From DAOVFN01 sp964484305 (lineage in GTDB: Archaea; Aenigmatarchaeota; Aenigmatarchaeia; QMZP01), in assembly GCA_964484305.1 (NCBI GenBank), contig CAZAEI010000005.1:1-53640 (forward strand): DNA of 53,640 nt, read 5' to 3'. The notes beneath the pieces were generated by a model. The model saw nothing but the letters and a program-made list of their open reading frames with translations, searched no databases and was not told where the DNA came from. Both the position numbers and the translations under genes were made by a program. Positions 1 through 8,709 of this stretch are shown here, one piece after another; the first letter of the stretch is position 1; each line of letters begins with the position of its first letter.

Positions 1-346
1 ATTCTGGTTTATTTTCACAAAGAAACATTCCTGTGAATGGGGATGTAGAAAATTCATTTGCTATTACAGGAGAGCCTGCTATCATATTACCATTTATCCC
101 ATTTAGCCCAGAACCAGCAAGCAAATCTATGTAAATCACATTTTTAAAAAATTTTTGCGTCTTCTGAGAGAAAGCTATCTTTGAAAAAAGTTCAACATAT
201 AAGAGAAGGGTTATTAATTTCAGAGCAGACCATGGTCCTGTTGGATAAAAAACATCAGGTTCTATTTTACTTATTGTGGATGTTTTTTGTATTAACGCAA
301 CAAGGTGTTTTTCCAACCAGTCCCAATTTGTGCCATATGCCTTCAT
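1..346 (-). CDS. TcmP-like three-Cys-motif partner protein, N-terminal part (runs off the window)
   Basis: An open frame enters from the window edge; 115 residues are visible from ATG 346. Two stretches resemble the TcmP (three-Cys-motif partner) family: WSALKL followed by a long helix, then VIYIDLLAGSG and AGSPVIANEF, a Rossmann-like start with a glycine-rich turn. The family is named for occurring next to a radical SAM-type protein with three clustered cysteines, and exactly such a gene lies 8 nt upstream on the same strand. The stretch is far more AT-rich than the rest of the window, which suggests acquisition. Function of the family is not established. The family call rests on a short N-terminal segment plus gene context; a general SAM-methyltransferase-like fold is the alternative. 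Confidence 0.6.
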   Translation of the reverse strand, partial: MKAYGTNWDWLEKHLVALIQKTSTISKIEPDVFYPTGPWSALKLITLLLYVELFSKIAFSQKTQKFFKNVIYIDLLAGSGLNGINGNMIAGSPVIANEFSTSPFTGMFLCENKPE

Positions 347-354
347 AAAACCAC

Positions 355-1344
355 TTAATTTATACAGTTACACTTTATCTCCCTGTAGTCCATGCCGAGG
401 CTGTCCCACATCTCGGTGGTCTCCTTGCACATGGCCACGCGCCTGAAGCCGTGGCTGTCCTTGAGGTGGTTGATTGTGGTTGAGTACATCTCATGGCGGG
501 TCTGGAAGTCTATCTTTCTGCCCCAGTTTGAGCGTTCTGATAGGTAGGGGACCCAGCTCCTGTCTGTTGCGTTGTTTATGGTGCTCTGGAGGCCGCGCAG
601 GGAGCCTATAGTTATTCTTTCCGGGGTCAGGTTGGAAAATATCTTGTCTATCAGGTTGTTGTAGTGTTCCTTCCAGTTTTCCACAGGGACCATGGGGTCT
701 ATCCTGAGGCGCACCTTGTATCCCACTTCGCTTAGTTTCCTCGCGGCCTTTATCCTAAGCCTGGTGCTTGGGGCCCTGTGTTCCCACCTGTCGGATACGT
801 GCTCTGCATTGAGCGTAAAGCTGACTATGGGACAGTAGTTTGACGGGATTTTAAGAAGGTTTTTTATATTGACGGTTTTTGTTAGGAACAAGACTTTGTG
901 TTTTTTCTGCGATTCGAATAGGGATATTATGAATTCTGAGAATGGGCTGCCGTTGTTTTCATCCATGAGGGAGTCTGCAAGCTCTCCTGTGTTGAGGACC
1001 TCCCTTTGGTAACCGTTTGACACGGTTTCATCAAAGAAACTCATGACGTGGCTTCTGATTTTATCCCTATCCTTGAGCCTGGGATGTGCTTTTGTCGGAA
1101 GGAACCTGAATGTTCCCTTCAAGTAGCACCACGCACAGTCAAAGGGGCACCCATTGGCCCATTTTAATTCGAGGAAATGGGGACACACAACATCCGTTGA
1201 TTTTTGTGGTGGAGGGGTTCTATCGAACCGTGTTATTATTGAACCGTCACCTACTGTTTTCACCAGTTTTTGGTGTCTGTGGGGATTTTTAAGTAACTGG
1301 TAGTTATGGTATCTGACTGCTACCTTTTTGAAGGCAGGCTCCAT
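355..1344 (-). CDS. Radical SAM protein, spore photoproduct lyase-like
   Basis: The protein has 329 residues when started at ATG 1344. A TATA-like TTTTATAC lies about 25 nt upstream of this ATG, which favours it over the ATG at 1389. The cluster CPFDCAWC (Cys66, Cys70, Cys73) is the CX3CX2C motif that binds the 4Fe-4S cluster of radical SAM enzymes, followed by YLKGTF as in the SplB-related (COG1533) branch. Later motifs (FLTKTVNI, VSFTLNAEH, RLRIDPMVPV) fit successive strands of the SAM barrel. Substrate unknown; the branch includes DNA photolesion lyases and many uncharacterised enzymes. The TcmP-like gene follows after 8 nt, so the two are probably co-transcribed and act together. Confidence 0.8.
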   Translation of the reverse strand: MEPAFKKVAVRYHNYQLLKNPHRHQKLVKTVGDGSIITRFDRTPPPQKSTDVVCPHFLELKWANGCPFDCAWCYLKGTFRFLPTKAHPRLKDRDKIRSHVMSFFDETVSNGYQREVLNTGELADSLMDENNGSPFSEFIISLFESQKKHKVLFLTKTVNIKNLLKIPSNYCPIVSFTLNAEHVSDRWEHRAPSTRLRIKAARKLSEVGYKVRLRIDPMVPVENWKEHYNNLIDKIFSNLTPERITIGSLRGLQSTINNATDRSWVPYLSERSNWGRKIDFQTRHEMYSTTINHLKDSHGFRRVAMCKETTEMWDSLGMDYREIKCNCIN

Positions 1345-1418
1345 AATAAACCCTTGCCGTGGGGGTATAAAAGCCTGAGCATAGGACATTTCCGTTTTCC
1401 GTTAGGATTTCTGACCTC

Positions 1419-2540
1419 TCACCAGTCACTGAAGTGCAGTTCATGCCTGCCCTTCCTCTTTCTTACTATCCCCTCAAGGATGCCACGGAAGTAGGAAGTG
1501 GTCATTGTTGGGAAGTAGAGGAGCATGAACCTGAGTGTCCTTAAGGGGAGGAAGCCACCCCCACCCGTGCGGAATAATATCAGGGAGTGGAGGTACATGG
1601 CCACGAACACGGATACGAGCTCGATTATTATGGGTGCCGCCAGTGAGGGAAAAAGAAGTGGTGAGAGGATGAGTAAGATGGAGAGGAGACCTGTGGCTAT
1701 GCCCAGGGCGAAGTAGGGATAGAAGAAGCTTATGAACTGGGGGGAGCCCAGATAGAACCTCCAGTGCCCCCGGAAGGCAAGGTAAGCGCCCTCGCCCCAT
1801 CTCCTCTTCTGACGCCTGAGCTCATGTGTGGTTCCCGGCTCACGGGTGTGCGTGACCGCAAGGGGCTCCCACACTATCCTGTGGCCCTGACTGGCCAGGG
1901 TTGCGGAGAGGTGGTTGTCCTCCATCAGGGTTTCCGGCCAGGGGTGCCTCTCCAGAATGTCCCTCCTTATAAGGACGCTGCAGCCCCTGAACCCCACCAT
2001 GCCCCCAAAGAACATGTGGATGCGCAGGAGGGCAAAGGTGAACAGGTTCTCCAGGGCAGCCAGCCTGGACACAGGGCTGCTGTTCTTCAGGAGGTACCTG
2101 GGCATGACCGCGGCCACCTCCCTTCTGGAGAACCATGGAACCATCCTCTTCAGGCAGTCCCTGGATGCCGTGGTGTCAGAGTCCAGGAAGAAGAGGAGCT
2201 CACCCCTGGATGCCCCTACTGCCCTGTTCAGGGAGGCCGGCTTGCCCGTCCTCTCAGGGTTCTGGATGACCCTAGCACCGTAGCTCCTCGCTATTGCAGG
2301 CGTGCTGTCCCTGGAGTCGTTTACCACTATCATCTCCTTTCTTGGGTAATCAAGGGCCCTTGCTGATTTGAGGGTCCCCCCTATTGTCTTCTGGGAGTTG
2401 TAGGCCGGGATTATTACCGATACGAGGGGCTGCCTGGATGGGGGGAGGGCATCCCTCTCCCTGTCGAGCCTTGACATGCCGGCCCTGCCGAGAATGAGAT
2501 AGGCTGATGTCAGGGCCGCGACAGCTGTTAGCATAAGCAT
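1419..2540 (-). CDS. Membrane-anchored family 2 glycosyltransferase
   Basis: A 373-residue GT-A glycosyltransferase. An N-terminal membrane segment (about residues 1-18) precedes the catalytic domain, which opens with VSVIIPAYNSQKTI. It shows the DSD metal-binding triad (FFLDSDT), an acidic LMEDNHLS and the RQKRRW (QxxRW-type) motif of processive or polyprenol-linked GT2 enzymes. Two to three hydrophobic helices follow (about residues 270-345). The arrangement matches cellulose synthase/N-acetylglucosaminyltransferase-like enzymes that build cell-surface polysaccharide or glycolipid. It lies 21 nt after the PHP gene in the same direction, probably one transcript. Donor and acceptor cannot be read from sequence. 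Confidence 0.85.
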   Translation of the reverse strand: MLMLTAVAALTSAYLILGRAGMSRLDRERDALPPSRQPLVSVIIPAYNSQKTIGGTLKSARALDYPRKEMIVVNDSRDSTPAIARSYGARVIQNPERTGKPASLNRAVGASRGELLFFLDSDTTASRDCLKRMVPWFSRREVAAVMPRYLLKNSSPVSRLAALENLFTFALLRIHMFFGGMVGFRGCSVLIRRDILERHPWPETLMEDNHLSATLASQGHRIVWEPLAVTHTREPGTTHELRRQKRRWGEGAYLAFRGHWRFYLGSPQFISFFYPYFALGIATGLLSILLILSPLLFPSLAAPIIIELVSVFVAMYLHSLILFRTGGGGFLPLRTLRFMLLYFPTMTTSYFRGILEGIVRKRKGRHELHFSDW

Positions 2541-2561
2541 AATCTATATTGCGGCGGGGTG

Positions 2562-3227
2562 TTAAAAATAGGTTCTTATCTTCATGAGGCCGCGCTTTAT
2601 GCGGGGCTTCACTGCCTGGCTGCTGGTGAAGAGCTCTGCCCTTCCGGAGCCTATGGCATCGAGTATGGCCCGGGTCTCCCTGGGGGCACTGACAAGCATG
2701 TAGACCCCTCCCATCTCCTCGGGGAAGTGGCTGTCGCTTCCGACCACTCCCGGAAGGCCATGTTCCCTGGCAAAGGAGAGGGCCCTTTCATTGAACCTCC
2801 TGAAGATTGTTCTTGCATTGAAGACCTCGATTGCGTCTATGTGCTTGAGGCAGGGTGTGATAGCGTTGCCCAGCCCCTTCCTCATAAGGTCAAAGGGGTG
2901 CGGGGTTATGACAAAGCCGCCTGCCTGCCTGGCCTGCCTGGCTGTTTCAGGGGCAGGCCTGCCGCTGGCCAGGGTCTTCCTCAGGCCCAGGGCTATCAGC
3001 TCGCCCTCAGAGGTGAGGATCTCCTGGCCCGGGATTACAAGGAGCCCGGTTCCCCCCGCGAGCCGCTCAGCCTCAAGGGAGCCCGAGACTGTTCCGTGAT
3101 CGGTCACTGCTATGGCATCAAAACCAAGCTCCAGTGCCCGGTTGACCATGCTTTCAGGGCTGGCCCTGCTGTCCCTGGAGTGGTTCGTGTGGATGTGGAG
3201 GTCCACCTTGAGTGGTTTTGGGGTCAT
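2562..3227 (-). CDS. PHP-domain metal-dependent phosphoesterase
   Basis: A 221-residue PHP protein. The N-terminus has the HxH motif in VDLHIHTNHSRDS, followed by AIAVTDHGTVSG, a later FVITPHPFD and VVGSDSHFPEE, which supply the usual metal ligands. The length fits stand-alone COG0613 enzymes, which hydrolyse phosphoesters of small molecules or nucleic acids; the substrate here is not evident. ATG 3227 is preferred because a TATA-like box (TTTTTATATT on the minus strand, about 3256-3266) lies 25-30 nt upstream. The gene diverges from the decayed methyltransferase and precedes the glycosyltransferase. Confidence 0.8.
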   Translation of the reverse strand: MTPKPLKVDLHIHTNHSRDSRASPESMVNRALELGFDAIAVTDHGTVSGSLEAERLAGGTGLLVIPGQEILTSEGELIALGLRKTLASGRPAPETARQARQAGGFVITPHPFDLMRKGLGNAITPCLKHIDAIEVFNARTIFRRFNERALSFAREHGLPGVVGSDSHFPEEMGGVYMLVSAPRETRAILDAIGSGRAELFTSSQAVKPRIKRGLMKIRTYF

Positions 3228-3326
3228 GCCAATCACACTGGAGATATTTTGATAAAAACAATATAAAAACAGGATACATTCTCAACATAGGGTGATTCAC
3301 TGAAGGATTCCGGCCTTTCAGGGCTG

Positions 3327-4105
3327 ATGTCGCTGTGCCAGGGGGCATGGTAGACCAAGGTCCTGTCTGTAGCCATTGAGACAGAGCTATTCACCAGGAT
3401 TTCCAGGGGAGCCAACACCGTGGACAAGCTATCCCAGGAGTCCGGGATGGATGTAAGGATACTCAAGATGCTGACAAATGCGTGCAGGGCCCTGGGCCTT
3501 CTTAACGGTGAGGGTGAGACCCTGAAGAACTCCCCAGGGGCCGATGTGTTTCTGGTCAAGGAAGGGGAGTCCTATATAGGAGATTTCATAACCCCGATTG
3601 GCGGGGAGTATTATGATGTTTGGAGGGGCCTTAAGGAGGTCGTTGTAACAGGGAAGCCTGTCAGGGATGACAGGATGGTCCGGCTGAGCAAGCCGGGATA
3701 CGCCGAGGCCTATGTAAGAGCCATGCAGGGCATATCCCAAGGGGCGGCCGCAGGGCTTGCCAGGGCCATGGATATCTCGGGGCAGAAGAGCCTGCTCGAG
3801 GTCGGGGGTGGTTCCGGGACATACTCCATAGCACTCGCCAAGAAGAACCCGGGCCTCAGAGGGTGTATGAGGCCCTTCCCAGGGGAGGGGCTGTTGTTGT
3901 GAACGAGTTCCTCTTGGAAGGTGGTGGAGCAAGCCCTGTGTTTTCGAGCCTGTTTGCCCTGAATGCATTCATGTTCTCAGATGGGGGCTCCCTCCACACC
4001 AGGGATGAGATATCAGATTGGCTCACGGATGTGGGGTTTGAGGGCGTTAAAGCTATAAAAACATCTGACTTCATAATCAGTTTAGCCGCAAAGAGGGTGG
4101 GATAG
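3327..4105 (+). pseudogene. Decayed SAM-dependent (O-)methyltransferase
   Basis: Two frames carry pieces of one methyltransferase. The first includes TKVLSVAIETELFTRISRGA, a winged-helix dimerisation segment, then LLEVGGGSGTYSIALAKKNP, the SAM-binding glycine motif. Right after NPGL the frame shifts and the sequence jumps to RVYEALPRGGAVVVNEF, the late strand that normally lies some 60-80 residues further on. An internal deletion near 3856-3862 therefore removed the core containing the DLP/acidic motif. An in-frame TAG at 3351 also interrupts the N-terminal helix (CQGAW-stop-TKVLSVA). Its final TAG shares a base with the glyS GTG start (TAGTG), so the remnant may still affect glyS expression. 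Original substrate unknown. Confidence 0.75.
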
Positions 4106-5646
4106 TGAAATCCGAGAAAATCCTTGATATAGCCAAGAGAAGGGGCTTCTTCTGGCAGAACTCCCTGGTCCACGGCCCGATTGCCGGGTTCTATGATTAC
4201 GCACACCTGGGAGCGGCCCTCAAGAGGAAATGGGAGAATGAGTGGAGGGGCTTCTTTCTGGGGCTGGATGACAACTTCCATGAGATACAGGCCTGCCAGA
4301 TAATGCCCGAGGGGGTATTCAAGGCATCAGGCCACCTGGAATCCTTCATAGACCCTGTGGTGAAGTGCAAGAAGTGCGGGAATGTCGAGCGTGCTGACCA
4401 CGTTCTTTCAGATGAGGTAGTGGGGGATTTTGAGGGGGTCTCGCTTGAGAGGATGGGTGAGCTCATAAGGAAGCACGGGCTCCGCTGCAAGAAATGCGGG
4501 GGTGAGTTTGCAGAAGTCGGTGTGCTCAACATGATGTTTCCCTTGGAGATAGGGACGGGTAAGACAAAGGGGACGGGCTACCTCTCACCAGAGACCGCCC
4601 AGGGGGCGTATGTCAATTTCAAGCTTGAGTTCGAGTCCCTGAGGAGGCGGCTTCCCCTGGGGCTAGCCATAGTAGGGAAGGCGTTCAGGAACGAGATTTC
4701 CCCGAGGAATGCCCTGATAAGGATGAGGGAGTTCACCCAGGCCGAACTCCAGATATTCTTTGACCCCGGCACGATTAAGGAGCATCCCAGGTTCGGGGAG
4801 GTCGCGGGCTACAAGCTCAGGGTGTTCCCTGTCAGGAACAGGAAGTCGGGGAGGATAGATGAGATTAAGTGCAGCGAGGCTGTGACCAAGCTGAGGCTTC
4901 CCAGATTCTGTGTGTATCACATGGCCAGGGTTCAGCAGTTCTATCTCGACCACATGAAGCTGCCCAGGGAGAGGTTCAGGCTGAAGCAGCTGACGAATGA
5001 TGAGAAGGCCTTTTACAACAAGTACCACTGGGATGTCGAGCTCGACCTGGAGAGCCTGGGTGGTTTTCGGGAGATGGCCGGTGTGCATTTTCGCACAGAC
5101 CACGACCTGAAGGGCCACCAGAGGGTTTCGGGTGAGAGCATGGAGGTGAACATGAACGGAAAGAGCTTCATTCCCAATGTCCTGGAGCTCAGTTTTGGCG
5201 TGGACAGGAACATCTATGCCCTGTTCGAGCTCGCCTTATCTGAGGAGAAGGACAGGACTGTCATGAGATTCCCCAGGAGGGTCTCCCCCTTCGACGCCGG
5301 GATATTCCCCCTCGTGAACAAGGACGGCCTCCAGGAAAAGACCAGGGGGATCCATGCCATGCTCAAGAAGGCCGGGTTCAGTGTGTTCTATGACGAGAGC
5401 GGCAGCATCGGCAGGAGGTATAGACGGGTCGATGAGGTTGGTATAGCAGCGTCCTTTACAGTCGACCATCAGACACTTGAGGATGACACAGTCACCCTGA
5501 GGGACCGGGATACCATGAAGCAGATAAGGGTAAAGATAGGGGAGTTGCCCGGGGTCCTGGGGGAGTTCCTTGCCGGGAAGGCCCTTGAAAGGCTCGGTGT
5601 TATCATAAACCATAGTAAACAAAATCAAGTGCCCCATCATAAATGA
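4105..5646 (+). CDS. glyS: Glycyl-tRNA synthetase, archaeal/eukaryotic alpha2 type
   Basis: 513 residues, class II synthetase charging tRNA-Gly. The start is FFWQNSLVHGPIAGFYDYAH, the family N-terminus with motif 1 nearby. CKKCG pairs near residues 88 and 128 form a zinc-binding insertion. Motif 2 is FRNEISPRN and motif 3 is ELSFGVDRNIYAL. The C-terminal anticodon-binding (HGTP) domain begins around PRRVSPFDAGIFPLV. Length is slightly below typical archaeal enzymes because some insertions are absent. The GTG start at 4105 overlaps the stop of the preceding pseudogene, so translation was probably coupled to it. Confidence 0.95.
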   Translation: MKSEKILDIAKRRGFFWQNSLVHGPIAGFYDYAHLGAALKRKWENEWRGFFLGLDDNFHEIQACQIMPEGVFKASGHLESFIDPVVKCKKCGNVERADHVLSDEVVGDFEGVSLERMGELIRKHGLRCKKCGGEFAEVGVLNMMFPLEIGTGKTKGTGYLSPETAQGAYVNFKLEFESLRRRLPLGLAIVGKAFRNEISPRNALIRMREFTQAELQIFFDPGTIKEHPRFGEVAGYKLRVFPVRNRKSGRIDEIKCSEAVTKLRLPRFCVYHMARVQQFYLDHMKLPRERFRLKQLTNDEKAFYNKYHWDVELDLESLGGFREMAGVHFRTDHDLKGHQRVSGESMEVNMNGKSFIPNVLELSFGVDRNIYALFELALSEEKDRTVMRFPRRVSPFDAGIFPLVNKDGLQEKTRGIHAMLKKAGFSVFYDESGSIGRRYRRVDEVGIAASFTVDHQTLEDDTVTLRDRDTMKQIRVKIGELPGVLGEFLAGKALERLGVIINHSKQNQVPHHK

Positions 5647-5693
5647 TGGAGTATGCATATGAGCATGCATCGATTATCTGTGTGGGGTACATC

Positions 5694-5734
5694 TTGCAAC
5701 CCCCACCCTGAAAGGTGGATATAAGGGATTGCAA
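5694..5734. repeat. Nested 41-nt hairpin
   Basis: Outer arms TTGCAACCCC and GGGATTGCAA pair with one mismatch. An inner stem CCACC (5703-5707) / GGTGG (5714-5718) encloses a CTGAAA loop. The C-rich/G-rich inner hairpin resembles the subterminal hairpin of the tnpB element at 24 kb (ACCCTTCAGGGTGG). It could be a solo end of a related IS200/IS605-type element or a 3'-end RNA hairpin. Confidence 0.5.
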
Positions 5735-5826
5735 TAAATAATCTCTGCTTGGATTTGATTTGCTGGTTGTGCTCTCAACGATTATAGTAAAGGGCATAAC
5801 AAATTAGAAATTGTCCTTTGCTAGTT

Positions 5827-5915
5827 GTATCGGAATTGATTCCAAAAAGTCTTGCATGCCAATGCGAGAGATATGCATGCACTCTCGTGCTGATGCACAA
5901 GATTTTGTCCGATAC
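5827..5915. repeat. Long imperfect inverted repeat
   Basis: Perfect outer arms GTATCGGA (5827-5834) and TCCGATAC (5908-5915) bound a hairpin. The interior also pairs: CAAAAAGTCTTGCAT on the left with ATGCACAAGATTTTG on the right, and CGAGAG (5865-5870) with CTCTCG (5882-5887) next to an 11-nt loop ATATGCATGCA. The stem is roughly 35-40 bp with a few bulges. It could be a palindromic miniature element or a 3' RNA structure between convergent genes. Confidence 0.6.
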
Positions 5916-5973
5916 TATAATAGTCAGGTTTATTGTTTGGAGCACTATAGTTCTGCCGGGGGGGGCCGAAGGG

Positions 5974-8673
5974 TTATATGTCCGGCCTGAAGAGCCTGTC
6001 CCTGAGCCATATTATGGCCAGGATCGTGCTCGAGACCGCGAGTATCTCCAGCCATTCCACAAGGCCCAGGGCCATTGTGGTGAATATGGGCTGGAGTACA
6101 GGGGTGTAGACAACCAGGAGCTGGAGCAGTATGGAGACTACCATGGCCAGGAGCAGCTTCCTGTTTGAGAAGACCCCTATCCTGTACTTGAGCCTCACGG
6201 ACTGGACCCTGACCATCTCGAAGACGACCAGGGATGTGAAGGCCATGGTCACTGCCTTGGTGGCACCCCCCGGGAGGTTCAGCCAGAACAGGAAGAGCGT
6301 TCCCATGCAGATTATCACACCTACGAGCCAGATGTCAGTGAGCATGCCCCTGGAGAGTATCCTCTCCTTGGGGCTCCTCGGCGGCCGCTCCATGATGTTG
6401 GGGGCAGGCGGGTCAACGCCCAGGGCCAGGGCAGGGAGGCCGTCTGTCAGGAGGTTTATCCAGAGGAGCTGAATGGCAGTGACGGGGATGAGGACAGCCC
6501 CGGTGGCCGGGTCGGTGAAGCCTATTAGTATGGCCAGGAAGACAACAAGGACCTCACCCACGTTGCTTGAGAGCAGGTACTGTATGAACTTCTTGATATT
6601 GTCATAGATGGCACGGCCTCCCTTGACGGCTGTTACGATGTTTGAGAAGTTGTCATCCCTCAGGACCATGTCCGAGGCCTCCCTGGCAACGTCCGTTCCC
6701 TTGATGCCCATGGCTATCCCTATGTCAGCCTTCTTCAGGGCAGGGGCGTCATTGACCCCGTCACCTGTCATGGCTATTATGTGGCCCTTACCCTTCAGGG
6801 CTTCCACTATACGGACCTTGTGTTCCGGGTTTACCCTGGCATAGACCGAGACGTCCCTGGCTATGGAGGCCAGCTTATCTTCAGAGAGGTTGTCGAGCTC
6901 CTCACCTGTAAGGGCCATTACATTGCCATGGTTGAGGTTCAGCTGCCTTGCTATTGCGACAGCCGTATTCCGGTGGTCTCCTGTTATCATAACCACCTTA
7001 ATGCCTGCCCTGCTGCAGAGCTCTATGTCCTCCCTGACACCATCCCTGGGAGGGTCTATCATACCCACAAGGCCCAGAAGGGTCAGGCCTGACTCTGCCT
7101 GCCTCTGGCTGGCCGTGTCCCTCAGCGGCCTTGTGGCCACTGCCAGGACCCGGAGCGCCTTGCTCGTCATCTCAAGGTTGGCGTCGAGGATGACCTTCCT
7201 GTCCCTCTGGGTGAGCCTTACCCTCTGACCATTCCTGAGCATATGCGTGGAAAGGGAGAGTATGGTCTCAGGCGCGCCCTTGGCGTGAAGAAACGACCTG
7301 TCTGCCCTGCAGATGACGCTCATCCGCTTTCTTTCAGAGGAGAACGGAAATTCCCTTATTCGCTTGTGCCTGGAGAGCCCTTCCGGGGCAATGCCTGCCT
7401 TGGCTGCGGCAACGATAAGGGAGCCCTCGGTGGGGTCGCCGATTATTGACCACAACCCCTTATCCTTCACGAGCCTGGCGTTGTTGCACAGGGCGCCTGA
7501 GCGGAGGATGGCCTTCAGGGTGGTGTCTGTAGAGGGGTGAACAGGCCTTCCCCTGAAGAGGAATTCCCCGGTTGGGGAATATCCCTCCCCTGTTATCTCA
7601 ATTGTCTTGCCGCTGTGCCATATCTGGGTTATTGTCATCTCGTTCTTGGTGAGGGTTCCTGTCTTGTCAGCACAGATTGCCGTGGTCGAGCCAAGGGCCT
7701 CCACTGCGGGGAGCTTCCTTATCAGGACGTTGTGCTTGGAGAGCCGTTGCAGGCCAAGGGCCAGGGTTATGGTGACCACAATAGGGAGGCCCTCGGGTAT
7801 GGCAGCCACTGCCAGGGCTATGCCTATTATCACCATGGATATCAGGAGATCCTGGGTTATGGGAAGCCCTGCCAGGGGTCCTGACCTGAGGATTCCCAGG
7901 AGGACTACTGCGGCGCATATGGCCAGGATGAGGGTGCCCAGCCTCCTTCCAAAGGAGTCCAGTTTCTTCTGGAGCGGGGTGAGCTCCTCCCCGGCCTCCT
8001 GAACAACATTTGCTATCATTCCCATCTGGGTTGACATGCCTGTCTCAGTGACCACCCCCCGTGCACGGCCGTAGGTGACGCTTGTCCCGGCCCAGGCCAT
8101 GTTGCTTATGTCGGCCAGGGAATCCTTACTGACCGGTTTGGTGATTTTATTGACAGGGGTAGACTCCCCTGTAAGCGCGGCCTCATCCAGCTTGAGGTTG
8201 ACCACCTCGAGGAGGCGCATGTCAGCAGGGACCCTGGTGCCCTGCTCCAATATAACAATGTCCCCCGGGACCAGGAGCCTGCTGGGAATCCTGGCCTCCC
8301 GGCCGTCCCTGAGGACAACTGCCTCGTGGGCTGCCATGCACTTGAGTGCTGCCATGGTCTTTTCAGCCCGGTATTCCTGGATGAAGCCGAATATCGCATT
8401 GAGAATTACTATTATTATGATGCCCAGGGCATCTGTGAAATAACCAATAAGGGCCGAGAATATGGTGGCGGCTATCAGTATTGCGATGAGGAAGCTCTTG
8501 AACTGGTTGAGAAATATGGAGACCGGCCCGGGCCCCTTCTCCTCCCTCAGCTCGTTGAGGCCGTATCTCTTTAGGCGGGAGGCTGCCTCAGTAGAAGAGA
8601 GCCCTCCCTCAGGGGTCTTCAGGTCACCCAGAACCTGGGCTGTGGTCTTCTTGTGCCAGCCAGGAAGAGTCAT
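5974..8673 (-). CDS. P-type cation-transporting ATPase, Ca2+ (PMR1/SERCA) type
   Basis: 899 residues with the full P-type ATPase architecture. An N-terminal cation-ATPase domain is followed by the actuator domain with LTGES (168-171). Membrane helix M4 carries PEGLP (293-297), and the phosphorylated Asp336 is in DKTGTLT. The nucleotide-binding domain is followed by TGDGVNDAPALKKADIG. In the C-terminal helices, NVGEVLVVF (M5) and NLLTDGLPALALG (M6) match the Ca2+-ATPase pattern rather than the heavy-metal (CPC) or H+ pattern. It probably exports Ca2+ (or Mn2+) from the cytoplasm. No accessory subunit lies nearby. Confidence 0.9.
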   Translation of the reverse strand: MTLPGWHKKTTAQVLGDLKTPEGGLSSTEAASRLKRYGLNELREEKGPGPVSIFLNQFKSFLIAILIAATIFSALIGYFTDALGIIIIVILNAIFGFIQEYRAEKTMAALKCMAAHEAVVLRDGREARIPSRLLVPGDIVILEQGTRVPADMRLLEVVNLKLDEAALTGESTPVNKITKPVSKDSLADISNMAWAGTSVTYGRARGVVTETGMSTQMGMIANVVQEAGEELTPLQKKLDSFGRRLGTLILAICAAVVLLGILRSGPLAGLPITQDLLISMVIIGIALAVAAIPEGLPIVVTITLALGLQRLSKHNVLIRKLPAVEALGSTTAICADKTGTLTKNEMTITQIWHSGKTIEITGEGYSPTGEFLFRGRPVHPSTDTTLKAILRSGALCNNARLVKDKGLWSIIGDPTEGSLIVAAAKAGIAPEGLSRHKRIREFPFSSERKRMSVICRADRSFLHAKGAPETILSLSTHMLRNGQRVRLTQRDRKVILDANLEMTSKALRVLAVATRPLRDTASQRQAESGLTLLGLVGMIDPPRDGVREDIELCSRAGIKVVMITGDHRNTAVAIARQLNLNHGNVMALTGEELDNLSEDKLASIARDVSVYARVNPEHKVRIVEALKGKGHIIAMTGDGVNDAPALKKADIGIAMGIKGTDVAREASDMVLRDDNFSNIVTAVKGGRAIYDNIKKFIQYLLSSNVGEVLVVFLAILIGFTDPATGAVLIPVTAIQLLWINLLTDGLPALALGVDPPAPNIMERPPRSPKERILSRGMLTDIWLVGVIICMGTLFLFWLNLPGGATKAVTMAFTSLVVFEMVRVQSVRLKYRIGVFSNRKLLLAMVVSILLQLLVVYTPVLQPIFTTMALGLVEWLEILAVSSTILAIIWLRDRLFRPDI

Positions 8674-8709
8674 ATCTTTAGTATTGTCTGACCTGGCTTA
8701 ATAGTTTCC

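Larger units (their letters stand above)
5647..5973. other. Convergent intergenic region with structured, AT-rich DNA
   Basis: These 327 nt separate the 3' ends of glyS and the P-type ATPase gene. I see no convincing coding sequence. The region is AT-rich and holds two inverted-repeat elements (listed separately at 5694-5734 and 5827-5915), a short TGCAT-rich palindromic patch at 5653-5671, and a G-run at 5959-5966. It may be a remnant of small mobile elements or a shared 3' processing region. Confidence 0.5.

Noticed and set aside
1764..2366. 200-codon plus-strand frame opposite the glycosyltransferase
   Set aside because: Proline/glycine/histidine-rich shadow of the real gene with no recognisable domain.
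3351..3353. TAG read as pyrrolysine in the methyltransferase
   Set aside because: The gene also has an internal deletion with frameshift, so it is dead; no pyrrolysine genes are visible and the position is not that of known Pyl methyltransferases.
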